Shown: positions 33,615-46,925 of the stretch, one piece after another
Layout: each line of letters starts with the position of its first letter
Position numbering within the stretch: the stretch's first letter is position 1
NCBI RefSeq assembly: GCF_902635505.1
Contig: NC_045429.1
Span: 163,578,997 to 163,642,996, forward strand
Source: Sarcophilus harrisii
Taxonomy: Eukaryota > Chordata > Mammalia > Dasyuromorphia > Dasyuridae
Length of the DNA: 64,000 nucleotides
Direction of reading: 5' to 3'
Position numbers and translations under genes: made by a program
Notes under the pieces: generated by a model
Told to the model about the DNA's origin: nothing
Seen by the model: the letters and a program-made list of their open reading frames with translations, nothing else
The model's database searches: none

Positions 33615-36483
33615 ATTCCCTGAGCATTTCTAAAATTTCAAATTTGGGGAGTGAGATAAAAATTTGTAGTCAGCCAAGAAGTATTACAATCAATGTATTA
33701 CAGTAGCTACAAAAACCATTGTAAAATTAAACCCCAAATCCGTCATTATTGTTACACTGATGAAATTTGCTTTGTTTTTTCTAAATAAACCTAAATTTAG
33801 CACATGATTAAAAATTTTGTTTTAATTGTATATGCTATTTTCTACTGATTTGAAAGATTGTCTTTCGTTATTTACCCTTCTGAACTGCTCCTTTAATCCA
33901 GTATTCAAAACTTGGTATAACTCCTAATGGCATGTGCGTTTCCTGGCATGTTAAAAAAAAAAAACCAAAAAACAAGAAATGCTGATCAACTTGTGAAGTT
34001 GCCAAAGAAGTGTTTTATTAGGTTATAGTTCCCTGAGGACTCATAGTAGAGCTAATCATAAAATATACTCTCAAATAGTAAGAGAATATGTTAATATTCC
34101 CAAAACTTTTATAATGAAATCCCCAAAGTGTGAAGTGTGAATCATAATAAATGTGTTTAGAAGATATCTTAATAATGTTGATATGCACCATGGTAAAGTA
34201 GGTAAAGGACCAGCCTTGAATTAAAGGAGACCTGATTCAAATCTTAATTATGACATCTAATAACTGTATGACAATATTTTTAGAGCCCTAAGTTTTCTAA
34301 GCCAGAGGAAACAACAAATTATGGAATTCTTGCAGAATCTTACAGAAATCTATAGTCTTATATTACTAGGATATGAAGTTGTAAGACAGGAACTTTTATC
34401 CTAGATACAAAGCCTGAGAAGATAGCATATTGTTTGACTATTCTTATCAAACATACTACATGGCTACTTCTACATATCTGGCATTTCCAATCACCAAATG
34501 TAGCCTTGTGTATTTGACTAGAAAGAACTATTTCTCCTTTCCTACTGATACCTGTTAAACTCCATCATCCTTATTTGGAATATAGAAGGATCGTTCTATT
34601 TCAGAAATTCCATCTCTACTCACTATGGAAAGGGCCTCAAATCTGTTAAAGTTCAATGATTCCTTCTCCCCATCCCCATCTGCCTTAATTTCAGTATTAT
34701 ATTCTGTGACCTTCCAAATTCCTGACCTAGATTTGGACTTCTCTTTCCTTTTCTTGACTCCTCCTCCTTATACTTTTAAGCTTTATATTTTTAAACCCAA
34801 ATCTAATTTGTCTTCCTAGACTTATTATATATTATTCAACTTTATGTATCCTATGGTCCTCTGACCTGGCTTTGCTGTTCTTCATAAACTTCTTTCCATT
34901 TCCTGTTTTATGCCTCTACACACATTATCTCCCATATCAGAAATGTACTATCTTTACTCCAAATCTCAGGGTTTCCTATCTCCTTCATAATTTTGCTCAA
35001 GGGCCACTGTGTCCCCTTCCTCTACCCCCAAAAAGTCCATTTGTATTTGTGTAATATATATTAAGTATATTTTCATTTACATACGTGTTATCTCCTCCTA
35101 TAAAATGTAACACGGCCTAGGAGCAGGAGGCTTCTTTTTGCATTTTTATCCTTATGTGCTAGCTTGGTGCATACAACAGGAATTGGTTCATTAGAAAATC
35201 TTCATTTTTTCCTTCAGATGAATGAGTTTTGAAGAATTCCTCCAACTCTTTCATTCTTTTCTCCACTATGGAAATTTTCTCCCTCTGTATTTTGCAGTGT
35301 TCCCTTCTTGCAATTCAGTGATAAGAAATTTATCTGATATTAAAGATATTTTCCTATATAATGGGAATTCACAAGAGGTGAATCTAGATCCCAAGGGACT
35401 GGGAGAAATATAGGCATTTTCTTATCATCCTACTCCCACACATAGGAGAATTTTGGACTTTGGAGATGGAATTAGTGCAGTGGTCAAGTTGGCTGAAAGA
35501 GGAAAATTCCTTGAGGCAGAACCACTAACCAGTAGAATTCTAGGCCACAGAATCTTAAACACCAAGAGGAAATTTTGAGACAATCCCAATTTCTTGCCCA
35601 AATCTCCTGGGGAGAAGAGAAAGACTCCCTAGATAATGCTGAATTCCTGATTCAAAGTGGGAGTTCCAGGACAAACAAGAAATAAAGCTACGGAGCAGCA
35701 AGAGATAAAGCTATGATTTGGAAGAGCAAATGGCAATTCCCTAGTACTATAACTTACTCAGACTCTGCTGTTGTAGAGTAAAGGAATCAACTTTAATAAT
35801 TCTAAGTGTTTCTATGTACATATGCATTTAGGTATGTGTCTGTATTTGACTATATATATATATATATATATATATAGATAGATAGATCTAAATCTATATA
35901 GATTTAAAGTGCTGCCTTGATATATATATATATAAATATATATATATATATCAAGGCAGCACTTTAAATAAGAAGGCTAGATAGGTCCTGGAAGAGATAA
36001 AACTCTATGAGTCTTAAGTGCTTTCTTTTTAGAGGAATCTCAATGGGAATTATATTATAAAAATATCACTGAGTGCCTAGGTTCTCTACAAAGCAAAGTT
36101 CCCAAAAGACAGAAATATTGATTATTGAATAAACCCAAGTCTTTGCTCTTTCCAGAAAAAGGGGGGGGGAGAGTTTCAAAAAATCACAAAACATCACAAA
36201 CACTAGGAGTAAATTGCTTGTATGGAAGCTGGATGTGCATGAGGATTAAGTCCTACATATATAACGTAATTTTCTGCCATAAAATCACCTTCTTTAAATC
36301 TTTTTTTTTTCTCTCCTAGAGATGTGATGAAGGAATTCCTGATTGATGGTTTTTTCCTCATCACCAGCTCTAGCACTGACTTTCCACTGCTTCCATCTCT
36401 ATGGCCAAAATGTTTTCTGCAGGGACCTGACTCCAAAAATGCCTTTTTATCTCTCTCTTCTCTGTGTCTGTACTTTTGCATTT
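33615..36483. other. Upstream flank of the intact TAAR9-like gene
   Basis: Counterpart of 22672-25451, with a SINE scrap near 34195-34300 and the palindromic insertion at 35855-35968. No clear promoter element was recognised. Confidence 0.6.
35855..35968. repeat. AT-rich inverted duplication forming an 18-bp-armed palindrome
   Basis: 'tttaaagtgctgccttga' (35903-35920) and its exact reverse complement (35951-35968) flank a 30-bp, nearly self-complementary TA loop (35921-35950). A separate perfect 18-bp palindrome, 'taaatctatatagattta', lies at 35889-35906, after a TA run and GATA repeats. The left unit has only the simple ancestral form ('gactatatatatcaaggcag', near 24908). Confidence 0.93.
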
Positions 36484-37877
36484 AAAAGCTACATTTTACT
36501 AGGCATTGACCCACACATAACACTGTATACCAAATAAGGTTGAAATGGGTTCATGATCTAGACATAAAGAATGATATTATAAACAAATTAGAAGAACATA
36601 GAATAGTTTACCTTTCTGATCTTGGGGGAGAAAGTAATTTGTGACCAAAGTAAAACTAGAGGTCATTATTGATCTCAAAATACATGATTCTGATTATATT
36701 AACTCAATGCAGACAAGATTAGAAAGGAAGCAATAAACTGGGAAAAGATTTTTACATTTAAAGGTTCTGACAAAGGCCTCATCTCTAAAATATATAGGGA
36801 ATTGACTCAAATTTATAAGAATTCAAGACATTCTCCAATGGTCAAAGGATATAGACAATTTTCAGATGAAGAAATTGAAACTATTTGTAGTCATATGAAA
36901 AGGTGCTCCATTACTATTGATTAAAGAAATGCAAATTAAGAAAACTCTTGAGATACCACTGCACAACTCTCAGATTGGCTAAGATGACAGGAAAAGATAA
37001 TGATGAATGTTGGAGGGGATGTGGGAAAACTGAGACACTGATACATTGTCGATGGAATTGTGAACAGATTCAACTGCTCTGGAGAGCAGATTGGAACTAT
37101 GCTCAAAAAGTTATCAAACTGTACATACCTTTTCACCCAGCAGTATTTCTACTGGGCCTCTATCCCAAAGAGATCTTAAAGGAAGGAAAGGGACCCATGT
37201 GCAAAAAATGTTTGTGGCAGCCCTTTTTGTAGTGGCAAGAAACTGGAAACTGAGTGGATGGTCATTAGTGGAGAATGTGTGAAAACCTTATGGCATATGA
37301 ATGTTATGGAATATTATTGTTCTATAAGAAACAATCAACAGGATGATTTCAGAGAGGCCTGGCGAGACTTATATAAACTAATGCTAAGTGAAATGAGGAG
37401 AATCAGGAGATCAGTATACATGGCAACAACAAGACTATGTGAGGATCAATGTTGATGGACATGGCTCTCTTCAACAATAAGAATATTCAAACCAGTTCCA
37501 GTTGTTCAGTGGTCAAGAGAGCCTTCTACATCCAGAGAGAGGACTGTGGGAATTGAATGTGAACCACAACATAGCATTCTCACTCTCTCTGTTGTTGTTT
37601 GCTTGCATTTTTCTTTCTCAGTTTTTTCTTCCTTCTTGATCTGATTTTTCTTGTGCAGCAAGATAACTGTATAAATATTTATCCATATATTGGATTTAAC
37701 ATGTATTTTAAACTATGTGTCATCTAGGGCAATGGGTGGGGAGAAGAAGAGGATAATTTGGAACAGAAGGCTTTGCAAAGGTCAATGTTGAAAAATTACC
37801 CATGTATATATTTCGTAAATAAAAAGCTTTAATAAATAAAAAAATAATAAATATAAATTTTAAAAACCTACATTTTA
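36484..37877 (+). mobile_element. 5'-truncated L1, right copy
   Basis: Counterpart of 25452-26845. The TSD is 36484-36498 and 37863-37877 (one mismatch on the right side). 36853-37506 is base-for-base identical with the left copy. Confidence 0.92.
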
Positions 37878-37969
37878 ATTGGAGTTCAGTTTTACAACTA
37901 ATCAGAACTCATTCAGTACTAACAACACAAATTTATCATATAACAATTTATAATGAGAATCCTGCTAAG

Positions 37970-38160
37970 TAATTTGGTTGATGGAATACTGGGCATAGAG
38001 TCAGGGAGATGACTTCACATCTGAACTCAAACACTTGTTGTGTGAGACTCGTCAAGTCATTTGAACTGTTTATTAATCCAATAGAAAAGGAAATGAAAGA
38101 AAAACCCCCTGGACTATAGGGTCACAAAAACATCTGACATGACTGAACAAAACAATGTAA
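37970..38160 (+). mobile_element. Mar1-like SINE, right unit
   Basis: Same element as 26935-27125, with small changes ('catctgacatgactgaacaa'). Confidence 0.78.
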
Positions 38161-38824
38161 TAATTACTCCATTATTTGTTTTTATATATTTATTTATATT
38201 TATGTATGTAAATCTCTATTATTTATGTATTTATACATATTCCAACATGTGTAGGGAAACATATTCAGCACCAGTATTACAACTTTGTCAGGAGAGGCAA
38301 TGAGGAGTACATACCACTTACAAAGTTTTACAAGATATTTTTCACATATACTATGTCTTGCCCAGTAGTACCTTATATTCCCTTTTCCTAGATAAACAAA
38401 CCCTCCTCCCCAATGTTAAGAACCTTTTTCCCACTCAGTCACTAAATTTTCTATGCTATTTGGAGTTTCATTTTAATTTTGAATACATGGGTCAAACACA
38501 GAGCCAATATGATGAAATCCTGGTGGAATTTATCTTGGTGTCCTGGATGAAAATTTCTAAGACATGGAGATTGCATATTCATCTTGAAAGTTCACAATTT
38601 TTGTTGTCCTTTGTAATTATATAGTGGAGAAAGAAATTTCAAGCTGAGGTTTGTGAGTTCCCAAACAAGAAAATCCTCTCAGTTATTTCAGAATGGTTAT
38701 GATTATACTTAAAGTAAAGACAAGATCTACTTCTTTTCTTTGCTTAGTATCTACTGTCCTTAATCACTGAATAGGTATGGCCTCAATGAAACCCATTGAG
38801 GACTAAGGTCTCCCATTTTATTCA

Positions 38825-39000
38825 GGTTCATCTCCAATCATCTTGATCTATATGTTTCCACTGGACCCACATAGTACTGGAGGGGAAAGTGAGGCAGGTG
38901 CCTTTCACAGCCCTCACTTCACTTCAGTCCAATTCACTTGCATGTCATAGCATCACCTCCCTGAAGTCATGGTCCTCTTCAAGAACAGGACAAACAACTA
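38825..39000 (+). mobile_element. SINE of the 'gaaggacaaacaacaa' family, right unit
   Basis: Orthologous to 27790-27975; the tail is shortened by one 'caa' triplet ('acaaacaacta'). Confidence 0.75.
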
Positions 39001-39236
39001 CTGTGTTCAGTGAACAATGGATTCTAGGTGTTTTGACGAATTCACTTAGTCAGCACTCCATCCGGCTATTGGGTGTCTGTGTGTCAATAATAGATGTGTA
39101 TTAAAAGTTTTCTGTGAGCCTTCTGAATTAGAATAAGAAATAGGCATCTTTGGTTTCAAATTTTCCCTTATTAGTACTAGTAATTAAATTTTGTTTCTAA
39201 ATCAAATACTTTGCATTTATGTAATTTTGAAGCTAT

Positions 39237-39690
39237 GTGTAATGGAAAGAACTTTGGATATGGGATCAAAAGATGTAGCTTTATCTATGAGATTTATCAG
39301 TCAACACTCATGTAACTCATAGCAAGTTATCCTGTCTCTCTGAGTCTCAGTTTTTTCATTTTCAAATTTGAGTATAGAAATTCTTGCCTGGACTAAATCT
39401 TTAAGGAGTTGAGAGTATCAGATGAGAAAATTTATGTAAAATGCCTCAAAATGCACAAAGCACTATGCAAATCAACTATTAAAATTTTATAGCCTTTTTA
39501 CATCCATTATATTTTTTATCCTTACTAAAACCTTTTGTCATAGATAGAGCATGATTAGTCCAGCCTTTCAATAAAGTAAACTCAAATACAGAGAAGTTAG
39601 TTAATTTGCTTAAGATCACAGTTATATTGTATCAAGATTGAGAGTGGTCCTCACATATTCTATTTTAGTACTTTTTCTATGAGATTGTGT
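39237..39690. mobile_element. Two old MIR-like SINE pieces, right unit
   Basis: Same arrangement as 28205-28665; the second piece is clearly more diverged between units than the first. Confidence 0.65.
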
Positions 39691-39893
39691 TTCCAGATAT
39701 GTTTTTTATACTTGTTTTAAAACATGAATCTCAACCCTAACTTCCAAATTTCTCTGAATTCAACTCCTCTTTGTTTGATTTAGCATACTTGTAATTATAA
39801 GTGATTTTTTTTTCTGAATAGTTCCAGATCTGAAATAAAAGATTGGGGGGAGAGGTGTTTGCTTCCAAATTTTAAGTTGTGATCTCTAGGGGC

Positions 39894-40974
39894 AGGGTAC
39901 CAATGCTACTTTGTTCTTACAATGTTAAATGCTTGTCCTTGTTATATTCCAGGAGTCCATAATTTTTAGTACAAAATGAGGAAATGGTTGTTGTAAAGTT
40001 CTCAGAGGGAGATGAAAATTTGTCTCAGTTCTTGACCATATTCTGTCCTTAGTCCTGGAAATACATATATTTTAAAGCAGAACTGGTTTCCCTTTCTTAA
40101 CTCAACATATTGGTTTATCTCGGTAACACAAATGCAAAAGAAGAGTCAACTGAAAGTATACTTTCTGATCATTAAAAGCATGTCAACAATATTTAACCTG
40201 GATATAGAATTGACCAGATTTATTTCTTTTGTAAGTTCAAGGAAATTTACTTGATAACTTTATTATATGTTCAAAAGGACTAGCAAATTACACATAATAT
40301 ATTTGCAGTTTTGTGTGCAATCATAATTGTTTTATTCTGTGATGTTTTAGAAATGCTTATTTTGCTTCATAAATTAAAAATAAATTAAATAAAATGTAAA
40401 AGGTCCTGAGAGATCATACTATCAGTGAATAGAAGAAAAAAAAAAGTCCTGGAAAATTTATTTTCTCTATTATTATTGACATTTCAAGGTATAATCTTCA
40501 CATATGAAAATTAGCTCTACTGGCCTACTTTTAATTGTTTTCACACACTTGGAGGGATGACAACAAATAATACATGAAATTCCCTTTGTGATTAATGGTA
40601 TACTTTTGCAAGAAGTCAAATGAGTTTTAGAGGGAATTATAAAGCATGACTCTTCCTTTATCAGTTTGGGGGACTAAGTCCTAGTAATTTTCATCTTTAT
40701 TCTTCTTTTGAAAGTTGCCTTGAAGATTTGTTTGGTAAAAGCCCTCTGTTATTTTCTCCGATCCTTCCTAATAAAAGTTTTCTCTTATTCTTACCTTTCC
40801 CCCCTTTTAATTATTTATGTTTTACACAAACACACACACAAACACACAGACACAGACACAGACACAGACACACACATCAGGAGTTTCATACATGGATAAA
40901 CTCACAGGTCCAGACCAAAGCGAACAAAATAAATAAACCTGACATAAGATATGTCCATTAAGGACTTGGATTAT
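39894..40974. other. Unannotated AT-rich spacer
   Basis: No gene or clear repeat seen apart from the microsatellite at 40829. Confidence 0.5.
40829..40876 (+). repeat. ACAC/ACAG microsatellite
   Basis: Mixed 'acacac' and 'acagac' units. Confidence 0.9.
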
Positions 40975-42850
40975 TTTGTTGGGGAGAGGGAAACATTACA
41001 GTTCTGTTGGCCTAAAAACAGAAAAGAATAGAAAACATCTTATTGCAAAAAACAATTGGAAAACTGATCAAGGGGAGACAATAAAAAAAAAAAAAACAGT
41101 TGGCCTACCTGAAAGATACAATGAAAAAAGAATATTAATACAATATTGCAAGAAATTATCAAGGAATATTGCCCTTAAGTTCTAGAACAAAAAGGCAAAA
41201 AAGAAATAAAAAGAAATCCACAGATCACCACTTGACAGAAAGGAGGAAAATTTACAGGAATATTATAGCCGAGTTGCAAAGCTCCAAGTTAAGGAAAAAA
41301 TATTACAAGCAACAACAACGAAAATAAACACCATGGAGTAACAATAAAGATTACTCAAGATCTAGCAGCTTCCATGTTGAAGAACTCTAGATCTTGGAAA
41401 GCTATATTTTGTAGAGCAAAAGAGCTGATGTTATAAACAAAGATAATATACTCAGAAAAGTTTAAGTATGATTCTAAATGGGGAAAAAAGGAAAAAAAAA
41501 CATTTAATGAATTTACAATTGGTCTTTATTGATCTCCATAAGGTCTTTTTTTTTTTTTTTACTTCTTATATGTTAAAATGTTATCAGTACTCTTATGACT
41601 GTCATCATTATTTAGTAGTTTAAAAGAAGGGGTTAGACAGAACTGTGTTTGATGTGGTAATTTAAAAAAAAAATCAGACTGGGCATGGAGAGATAAAAAT
41701 TATAATTATCTCATACAAATATATCTAATAGAGGTATAAAAGTCTTCTAAATTGAGTAAAAAATAATAAAATGGCAAGGGGATAGGATCAAGAAAGCAGG
41801 GATTCTGAGGCGTGGGTAGGTTAAGGAATTGGACATCAAAGCAGGTAGTAGAAGTAAAGCAGAAGAGTAAAAAGGGATAGGGTAAATTGGGTGAGTGCTT
41901 AATGAGGCAAAATAAGAAGGAGGAAAACAGTTACAAGTAATTGTAGCTTAGAATGTGAATGGGATGAATTTACTTGTAATAGAACTGGATAGCAGATTAG
42001 AAATCTGAATTAAACAAAATGTTGTTTTCAAGAAACAATAAAAATAAGAGATACAAAGATAAATAAATGACTGAAGTAGAATTTATTAGGTAAAAAAGCA
42101 GGAATAATAATCATGATTTCAGACAAAGTTAAAGCTGTAATAGATTTAATTAAAAGAGGAAATGGGGAAACTACACTGTCACCAATATAATTCAACATTG
42201 TTTTAGACTATAATTAGACAGTTTAAAATGCCTGAAAATATGCCCCCAAACACACAGGAATTACATGAACATAAACATAAAGTAAATTTGTACAAATAAT
42301 TGGAGCAATGTTTATTGTTCATAGCTAGGCAAAGCAATATATAAAAAATAACATTTTGTCAAACTAATCTATTTAATCAATGCCATCCCAATTAAATTAG
42401 TAACAAAATTATTATAATGAATTGGAAAGAATAGTAACAAAGTTCATTTGGAAGAAAAAATTGGAGTTTCAAAGAATATAGTAGAAAAAAAACTAGTGAA
42501 AAAAGATGTAAAGGAAGTGATTACAGCAACAGCAGACTTAAAACCATATTATAAGTACTGTTGAAGTGTTTTGATCATTTTAAATTAAATTTTTTGTATG
42601 AATAAAAACAATATAGTCAAGAATAGAAAGAATGCAGAATTTTTTTAGGATTGGAACTATCATGAACCATCTCTCAGATAGAATATGATCGTGTTGGAAT
42701 ACTACTCTTTGTTACTGAAAATGTGAACTGATTTGAGTTAGAAAAAAAAAATGTGAAGACTTGGATCTGGGAAGGAAAATGCTATCTACCTCCAGAGAAA
42801 GAGATGCCAAGTAGAAATATACATAGTATGGTCTTACAAATCTGCTTAAA

Positions 42851-42852
<2 letters not shown>

Positions 42853-42883
<31 letters not shown>
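42853..42883 (+). repeat. GT microsatellite
   Basis: About 15 GT units. Confidence 0.9.
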
Positions 42884-42885
<2 letters not shown>

Positions 42886-42939
42886 TGTATTATGTCTCTG
42901 TGTGTAACATCTCTGAAGAACTTCAGAATTAATTGTATG

Positions 42940-43215
42940 AAATGATATCCACTGGGACAGGACTGCCCAGAATGGTGTACCCTCATCAAAGAAGGTACTG
43001 AGCAGTATGATCAAAGCGGAATTGCAGTAGCTCAAAAGAAATATGAAATTCACAGATTTAAAGAACTACCCCAAATGTTCACATGGATTCTTTGTGCCCA
43101 AACTGTGATTGAGCATTCCCAACTAATATTGGTCTGACTAGTCACAGTGAACCCATTGTAACTTGATTCTAATTGATATTTTGGTCTTCTTTGAGAACAA
43201 AGGATAACCACCAAT
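42940..43215 (+). mobile_element. Old LINE 3' fragment with 'cctctt..gaac' type end (RTE-like?)
   Basis: Contains 'cctcatcaaagaaggtactg', 'gaattgcagtagctcaaaag', 'ttgattgagcattccc'-like coding remnants and the end 'ttggtcttctttgagaacaa' followed by 'aggataaccacca'. The end matches the 3' end of the SINE family above. Diverged; the family name is uncertain. Confidence 0.5.
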
Positions 43216-43430
43216 AAAAGTGTTTGTGGATATATGTATATGTTTAGATAGTTTTCTATATCTATATATATTTACATAAACATACACATATACATATATA
43301 ATATAGTTTTTAATGGAAATTTATTATTTTATATTTAATCCTCTTATGTTCTACTGTGTACATGGAAATGCTCTCTCTTTTTTTTTTCTTGTTTTGTGAT
43401 TAAATTTAAAATGAATTTAAAAAAAAATTA

Positions 43431-45878
43431 CCAAACAATTCTTTTGCCCTGAGGATTTAGAAAATCCTAGAAATTTAGGAAAATTTTTGCACCATGGTCA
43501 CTATCTCTACACTTCATCTTCAAAACAAATAGCATATCACCTAAAGTTCCATACCACCCCAGAAACTCTCAATAACTGGTAACGACTCCCTGTTCTTATT
43601 GCTAGGTAGAGAATATTCATGCCAGAGTCCTCAGTGAGTATTTAAATGATGGCTTTCTGCATGTCTTTTTGCTGACAAGGCCTGATAGTGATTCTGATAT
43701 GAGTTTTGAAACTCTCCCTTTATCAGGAAATGTTAAAATGCTCATCCTGAGAACTTAGGTTTCCTATACTGTATTATTACCATGGTTAAGGCAACCAAGT
43801 GTCCAGATTGCCTTGATTAGAATCTTTAAGATAACACTAGAATACCTATGATGGGAGCTTTCCAGACTGTTGAGAACTGAGTTCTAAAGCCTTGAAGGGA
43901 ATCAAGATGTCTTAATATCTTTAAGACAGTCTCAATATGGTATATATCTTTTATCTCCCTAGCTCTTCCCTGGTACTTCTCCTCCTCTCCTGGGAAGGCC
44001 CCAAGGTAATATTTCCCCTATGAAAAATAATTTTGCTAGGTATCTTTATTTCAGGGCTAGGTTCACTATAAGGTACTCTCTCTTTCTCCCTCATAGCTTC
44101 TTCCCTTTAATGACGTTTTTCTTCTTACTAGAGGTAACTCTGCTTAGTTTGCTACACTCCTTCATGGATTTAGCCTACCGAGTCAATTGTGCACTCACAC
44201 CTCATGGTATATTCCTTTAATGGTTTCTTCAAACTCCTTTCCTTGCTAACTCTATTGCTCTTCCAAATTTATTTCTATTTACTATTCCTGATGCCTATTT
44301 TTCCTCTTCATTTTGTCTTTAACCTTTTCTTTTAACTGAATGTAAAAGAATGCCCTCATGAATTCATCACAAATGCTTTGTACCTTGTATTTTGAACTAG
44401 GAATTTCTATTTTATTTATTGTTTCTCTTTCCAGCTCATAAAATAGAGGTTTATTTTTAAAGTATAACCTATGCCAGAGGTGTGAAACAGCTTCATATGA
44501 ACCACAATTCAATATTGTACAGCTGAACTAGATTAAAATGTAATTAAGAAATACTTTTTAAAAAATAAAAATAAAATAAGACATGGATAATTTTAATGTG
44601 TGGATTTTCTAAATGAATATCTCCATGAAGAAATCCTCATCTTTGTTTGAAGGGCTCCCATTTCTATTTAGATTTGATGTCACTGAATTATACATATAGG
44701 ACTTTGACAGAAATTTAAAACCTTTATTGGGAGGGCAGGAAATCTGTTGTTTATTGTTTTGTTCATTTCTTCCCTCATGTTACACTTACATTGTTTAAAT
44801 AACAACACTTATTTTGTTAAGTGTGACAAAAGCTTATCTAGCAATTAAGCTGAATTAAATTTATTTGGTAATAAGAAATGTGCAATATAACTGAGATAAC
44901 TGAAACCACTCACAGAGTGTTAAAAATTCTTTTTAAGAGTTGTTGATTTAATTATCATTGAATTGGCTGCTTATGTATTAGATACAGAACTGGGAAAAAA
45001 CAATGACATAAAAACTTCCCCCTCACAGATCTGTTTTCTTTTTTTCTACTAAAACAAATTATACATGTTCTCAAATGAAAATAGTATGCAATACACCTTG
45101 TTTACAATCACACTGTATATTAGTATTAGACCCAGAAAAAATAGGTTATTTCTAAACATGACATCATAGTTAAGCATCTTTAAGAATATAAACATAGTGC
45201 TTTTAATATATGATTTCTTCCCAAACCAGTTACTGTGAAATCTCATATTTTAGTTTTAATATAAAACCTTTGGAATTAAAAAATACTTTCTAGTACTAAC
45301 AAACAAACAAAAAGATCATTCCTAGATATTCATTCTAGCATTTAAAACTAAAGGCATTTTATTCCAAACAACCCTGTAGTTGTACCAATACCAATTTTAC
45401 AGACAAGATAATTGAGTTTCAGAGAAGTCATATTATTTATCTGTCAATCTCAAGGTCTTCTCTCAAATTTATCTTAAACTAGAGTTTTTCAAGTCTTAAA
45501 ATATGATTTTTTCTAGGGGAATTTTTGCTGCATATATTCTGAGATATTATATATACTGGGTTTATGTGAGGGAAAATAATAAAGTTTTAAATTGAAGAAG
45601 TGGAGGGAGGAATAGAATTTAGTTGATTGAAATAATTGGTAATTGGTTAAAAAAAAAGAGGTCAGAGATACAGCAAGAAAGAATGTATATAGGAATACCA
45701 TAGCTATATATGAGCCAATTTTAAAACTCTCAGTACATATGCAGATATTTTTTCCAAATTCATCAGTAGCTGAATGTAATTTTCACCTGATTGAATGGAT
45801 CATACATTTCTAAGCAAAAGTTTACATTTTTGCTCTTGTTCCATATACAAGATTTAATTTAGTTTTATTGCAATTTTT
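43431..45878. other. Spacer downstream of TAAR9
   Basis: No gene recognised. Short A/T-rich stretches and a weak MIR-like scrap near 45380-45440 ('tttacagacaagataattga'). The open frames here are short and look random. Confidence 0.5.
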
Positions 45879-46925
45879 TCAATCTATTTCTGCTTCCTCA
45901 GAAAACAAATTCATTGTTGAAGAATCATTCCTTAAGACTCTGCCACTCACAATCAGCTTTATTGCTTTCCGAAACCAAGGATAAAAGAAGGCATAAATTA
46001 AGGGATTCATAGCTGAATTGTAATAAACACACCACACTAAGATCTCATAGACATAAGGGGGAGTTATGAAATTCATATAAGCATCAATTACTGCATCAAT
46101 AATATATGGCAACCAGGAAACAAGAAAGGCAGCCATGGCAATCCCAAGTGTTTTAGCAGCCTTTCTCTCTCTTTTGGCCACTCTGTCCTTATAGCTCTCT
46201 GCAGAAGATTGGGTTTGGCTGCTGCTGCTTTCTATCTTCCTAGCCTGCTGTTTAGCCACCAGAAAAATCTTGCCATATATAATGATCATGGCAACTGTGG
46301 GTACAAAGAATAAAAGAAAACAAAGTAGAACCCAATTCTGATTCAGTGGAGCCTGACAACCTCCTACACAAGTAAGTGCAATTACCAAGTCCTCTATTCC
46401 ATCTTCATTGGCCCCCGTGTAAAAAATAGAAAAGCTGTATGTCACTGAAAAGAACCAGGAGAGGGCAATGCATATCCCAGAAACAGGCACTGTGAACTTG
46501 GTTGGATAGACCAGAGGGTCGGTGACAGCAATATACCTGTCAATGGAGATGAAACACAAATGGAAGAGGGATGCAAAGCAAAAGGATGTATCAAAACATG
46601 TGTGAAATTTACAGTAACTCTCCCCAAAGTACCAGCAGCTCTCCACAGACCTCACTGTACTGAAGGGCATCACAGTCACCCCAACTAAAAAATCAGCACA
46701 GGCCAAGGAGGCGATGAGGAAGTTTGTAGGTGTGTGCAGCTGCTTGAAGTGAAGTATGGCGGTAATGACCAGCAAGTTGCCAAATACTGCTAGCACTGCC
46801 CCAAAGCCAAGCACAGCATAGAGAATGACTCTAGATCCTGAGGAGTAAGGGGTTTTGATGCAAGATCCATTCACATTCTCATAGCAGAGTTGCACAACTG
46901 GTGGTTGAGACAAATTAGTGGTCAT
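45879..46925 (-). CDS. TAAR9: TAAR9 orthologue, intact trace amine-associated receptor
   Basis: Single-exon GPCR of 348 residues, the same length as human TAAR9 and very similar along its whole length as I remember that protein. Examples are [13 protein letters not shown] in TM1, [14 protein letters not shown] before TM3, and [13 protein letters not shown] in TM5. The start ATG at 46923-46925 aligns with the mammalian start. Sequons are N4-L-S and N19-G-S. Disulfide partners are C105 and C190; Asp3.32 is D112; DRY is at 129-131; SWLP is at 270-273; Y7.43 is Y301; the TM7 fingerprint [16 protein letters not shown] runs 303-318. There is no acidic residue at 5.43 (Cys), as in human TAAR9. The acidic tail FSEEAEID is typical of the group. 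The family is expressed in olfactory sensory neurons and detects amines; that role is inferred from homology. A minus-strand AATAAA lies just after the stop (45864-45869). About 6 kb of repeat-rich DNA separates it from the duplicated pair to the left. Confidence 0.95.
   Translation of the reverse strand: MTTNLSQPPVVQLCYENVNGSCIKTPYSSGSRVILYAVLGFGAVLAVFGNLLVITAILHFKQLHTPTNFLIASLACADFLVGVTVMPFSTVRSVESCWYFGESYCKFHTCFDTSFCFASLFHLCFISIDRYIAVTDPLVYPTKFTVPVSGICIALSWFFSVTYSFSIFYTGANEDGIEDLVIALTCVGGCQAPLNQNWVLLCFLLFFVPTVAMIIIYGKIFLVAKQQARKIESSSSQTQSSAESYKDRVAKRERKAAKTLGIAMAAFLVSWLPYIIDAVIDAYMNFITPPYVYEILVWCVYYNSAMNPLIYAFFYPWFRKAIKLIVSGRVLRNDSSTMNLFSEEAEID

Larger units (their letters stand above)
28877..39893. 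repeat. Right unit of the ~11-kb tandem segmental duplication
   Basis: Collinear with 18231-28876. It is longer by about 370 bp, largely through a SINE with a long CA tail (30303-30493) and an AT-rich inverted duplication (about 35855-35968), both absent from the left unit. It carries the intact TAAR9-like gene. The homology ends near 39893, where the 'agttgtgatctctaggggca' of this unit matches the end of the left unit. Confidence 0.93.
40975..43430 (+). mobile_element. Old, internally deleted L1
   Basis: ORF1-like part at about 41030-41560 ('gatcaccacttgacagaaag', 'aagattactcaagatctagc', 'agcttccatgttgaagaact'); an ORF2-like part at about 42100-42560 ('aatcaatgccatcccaatta', 'gttcatttggaagaaaaaat'); a 3' UTR-like part near 42720-42850 and an A-rich end near 43425. 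A GT run (42853-42883) and the LINE fragment 42940-43215 lie within it. No usable frame. Confidence 0.65.
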
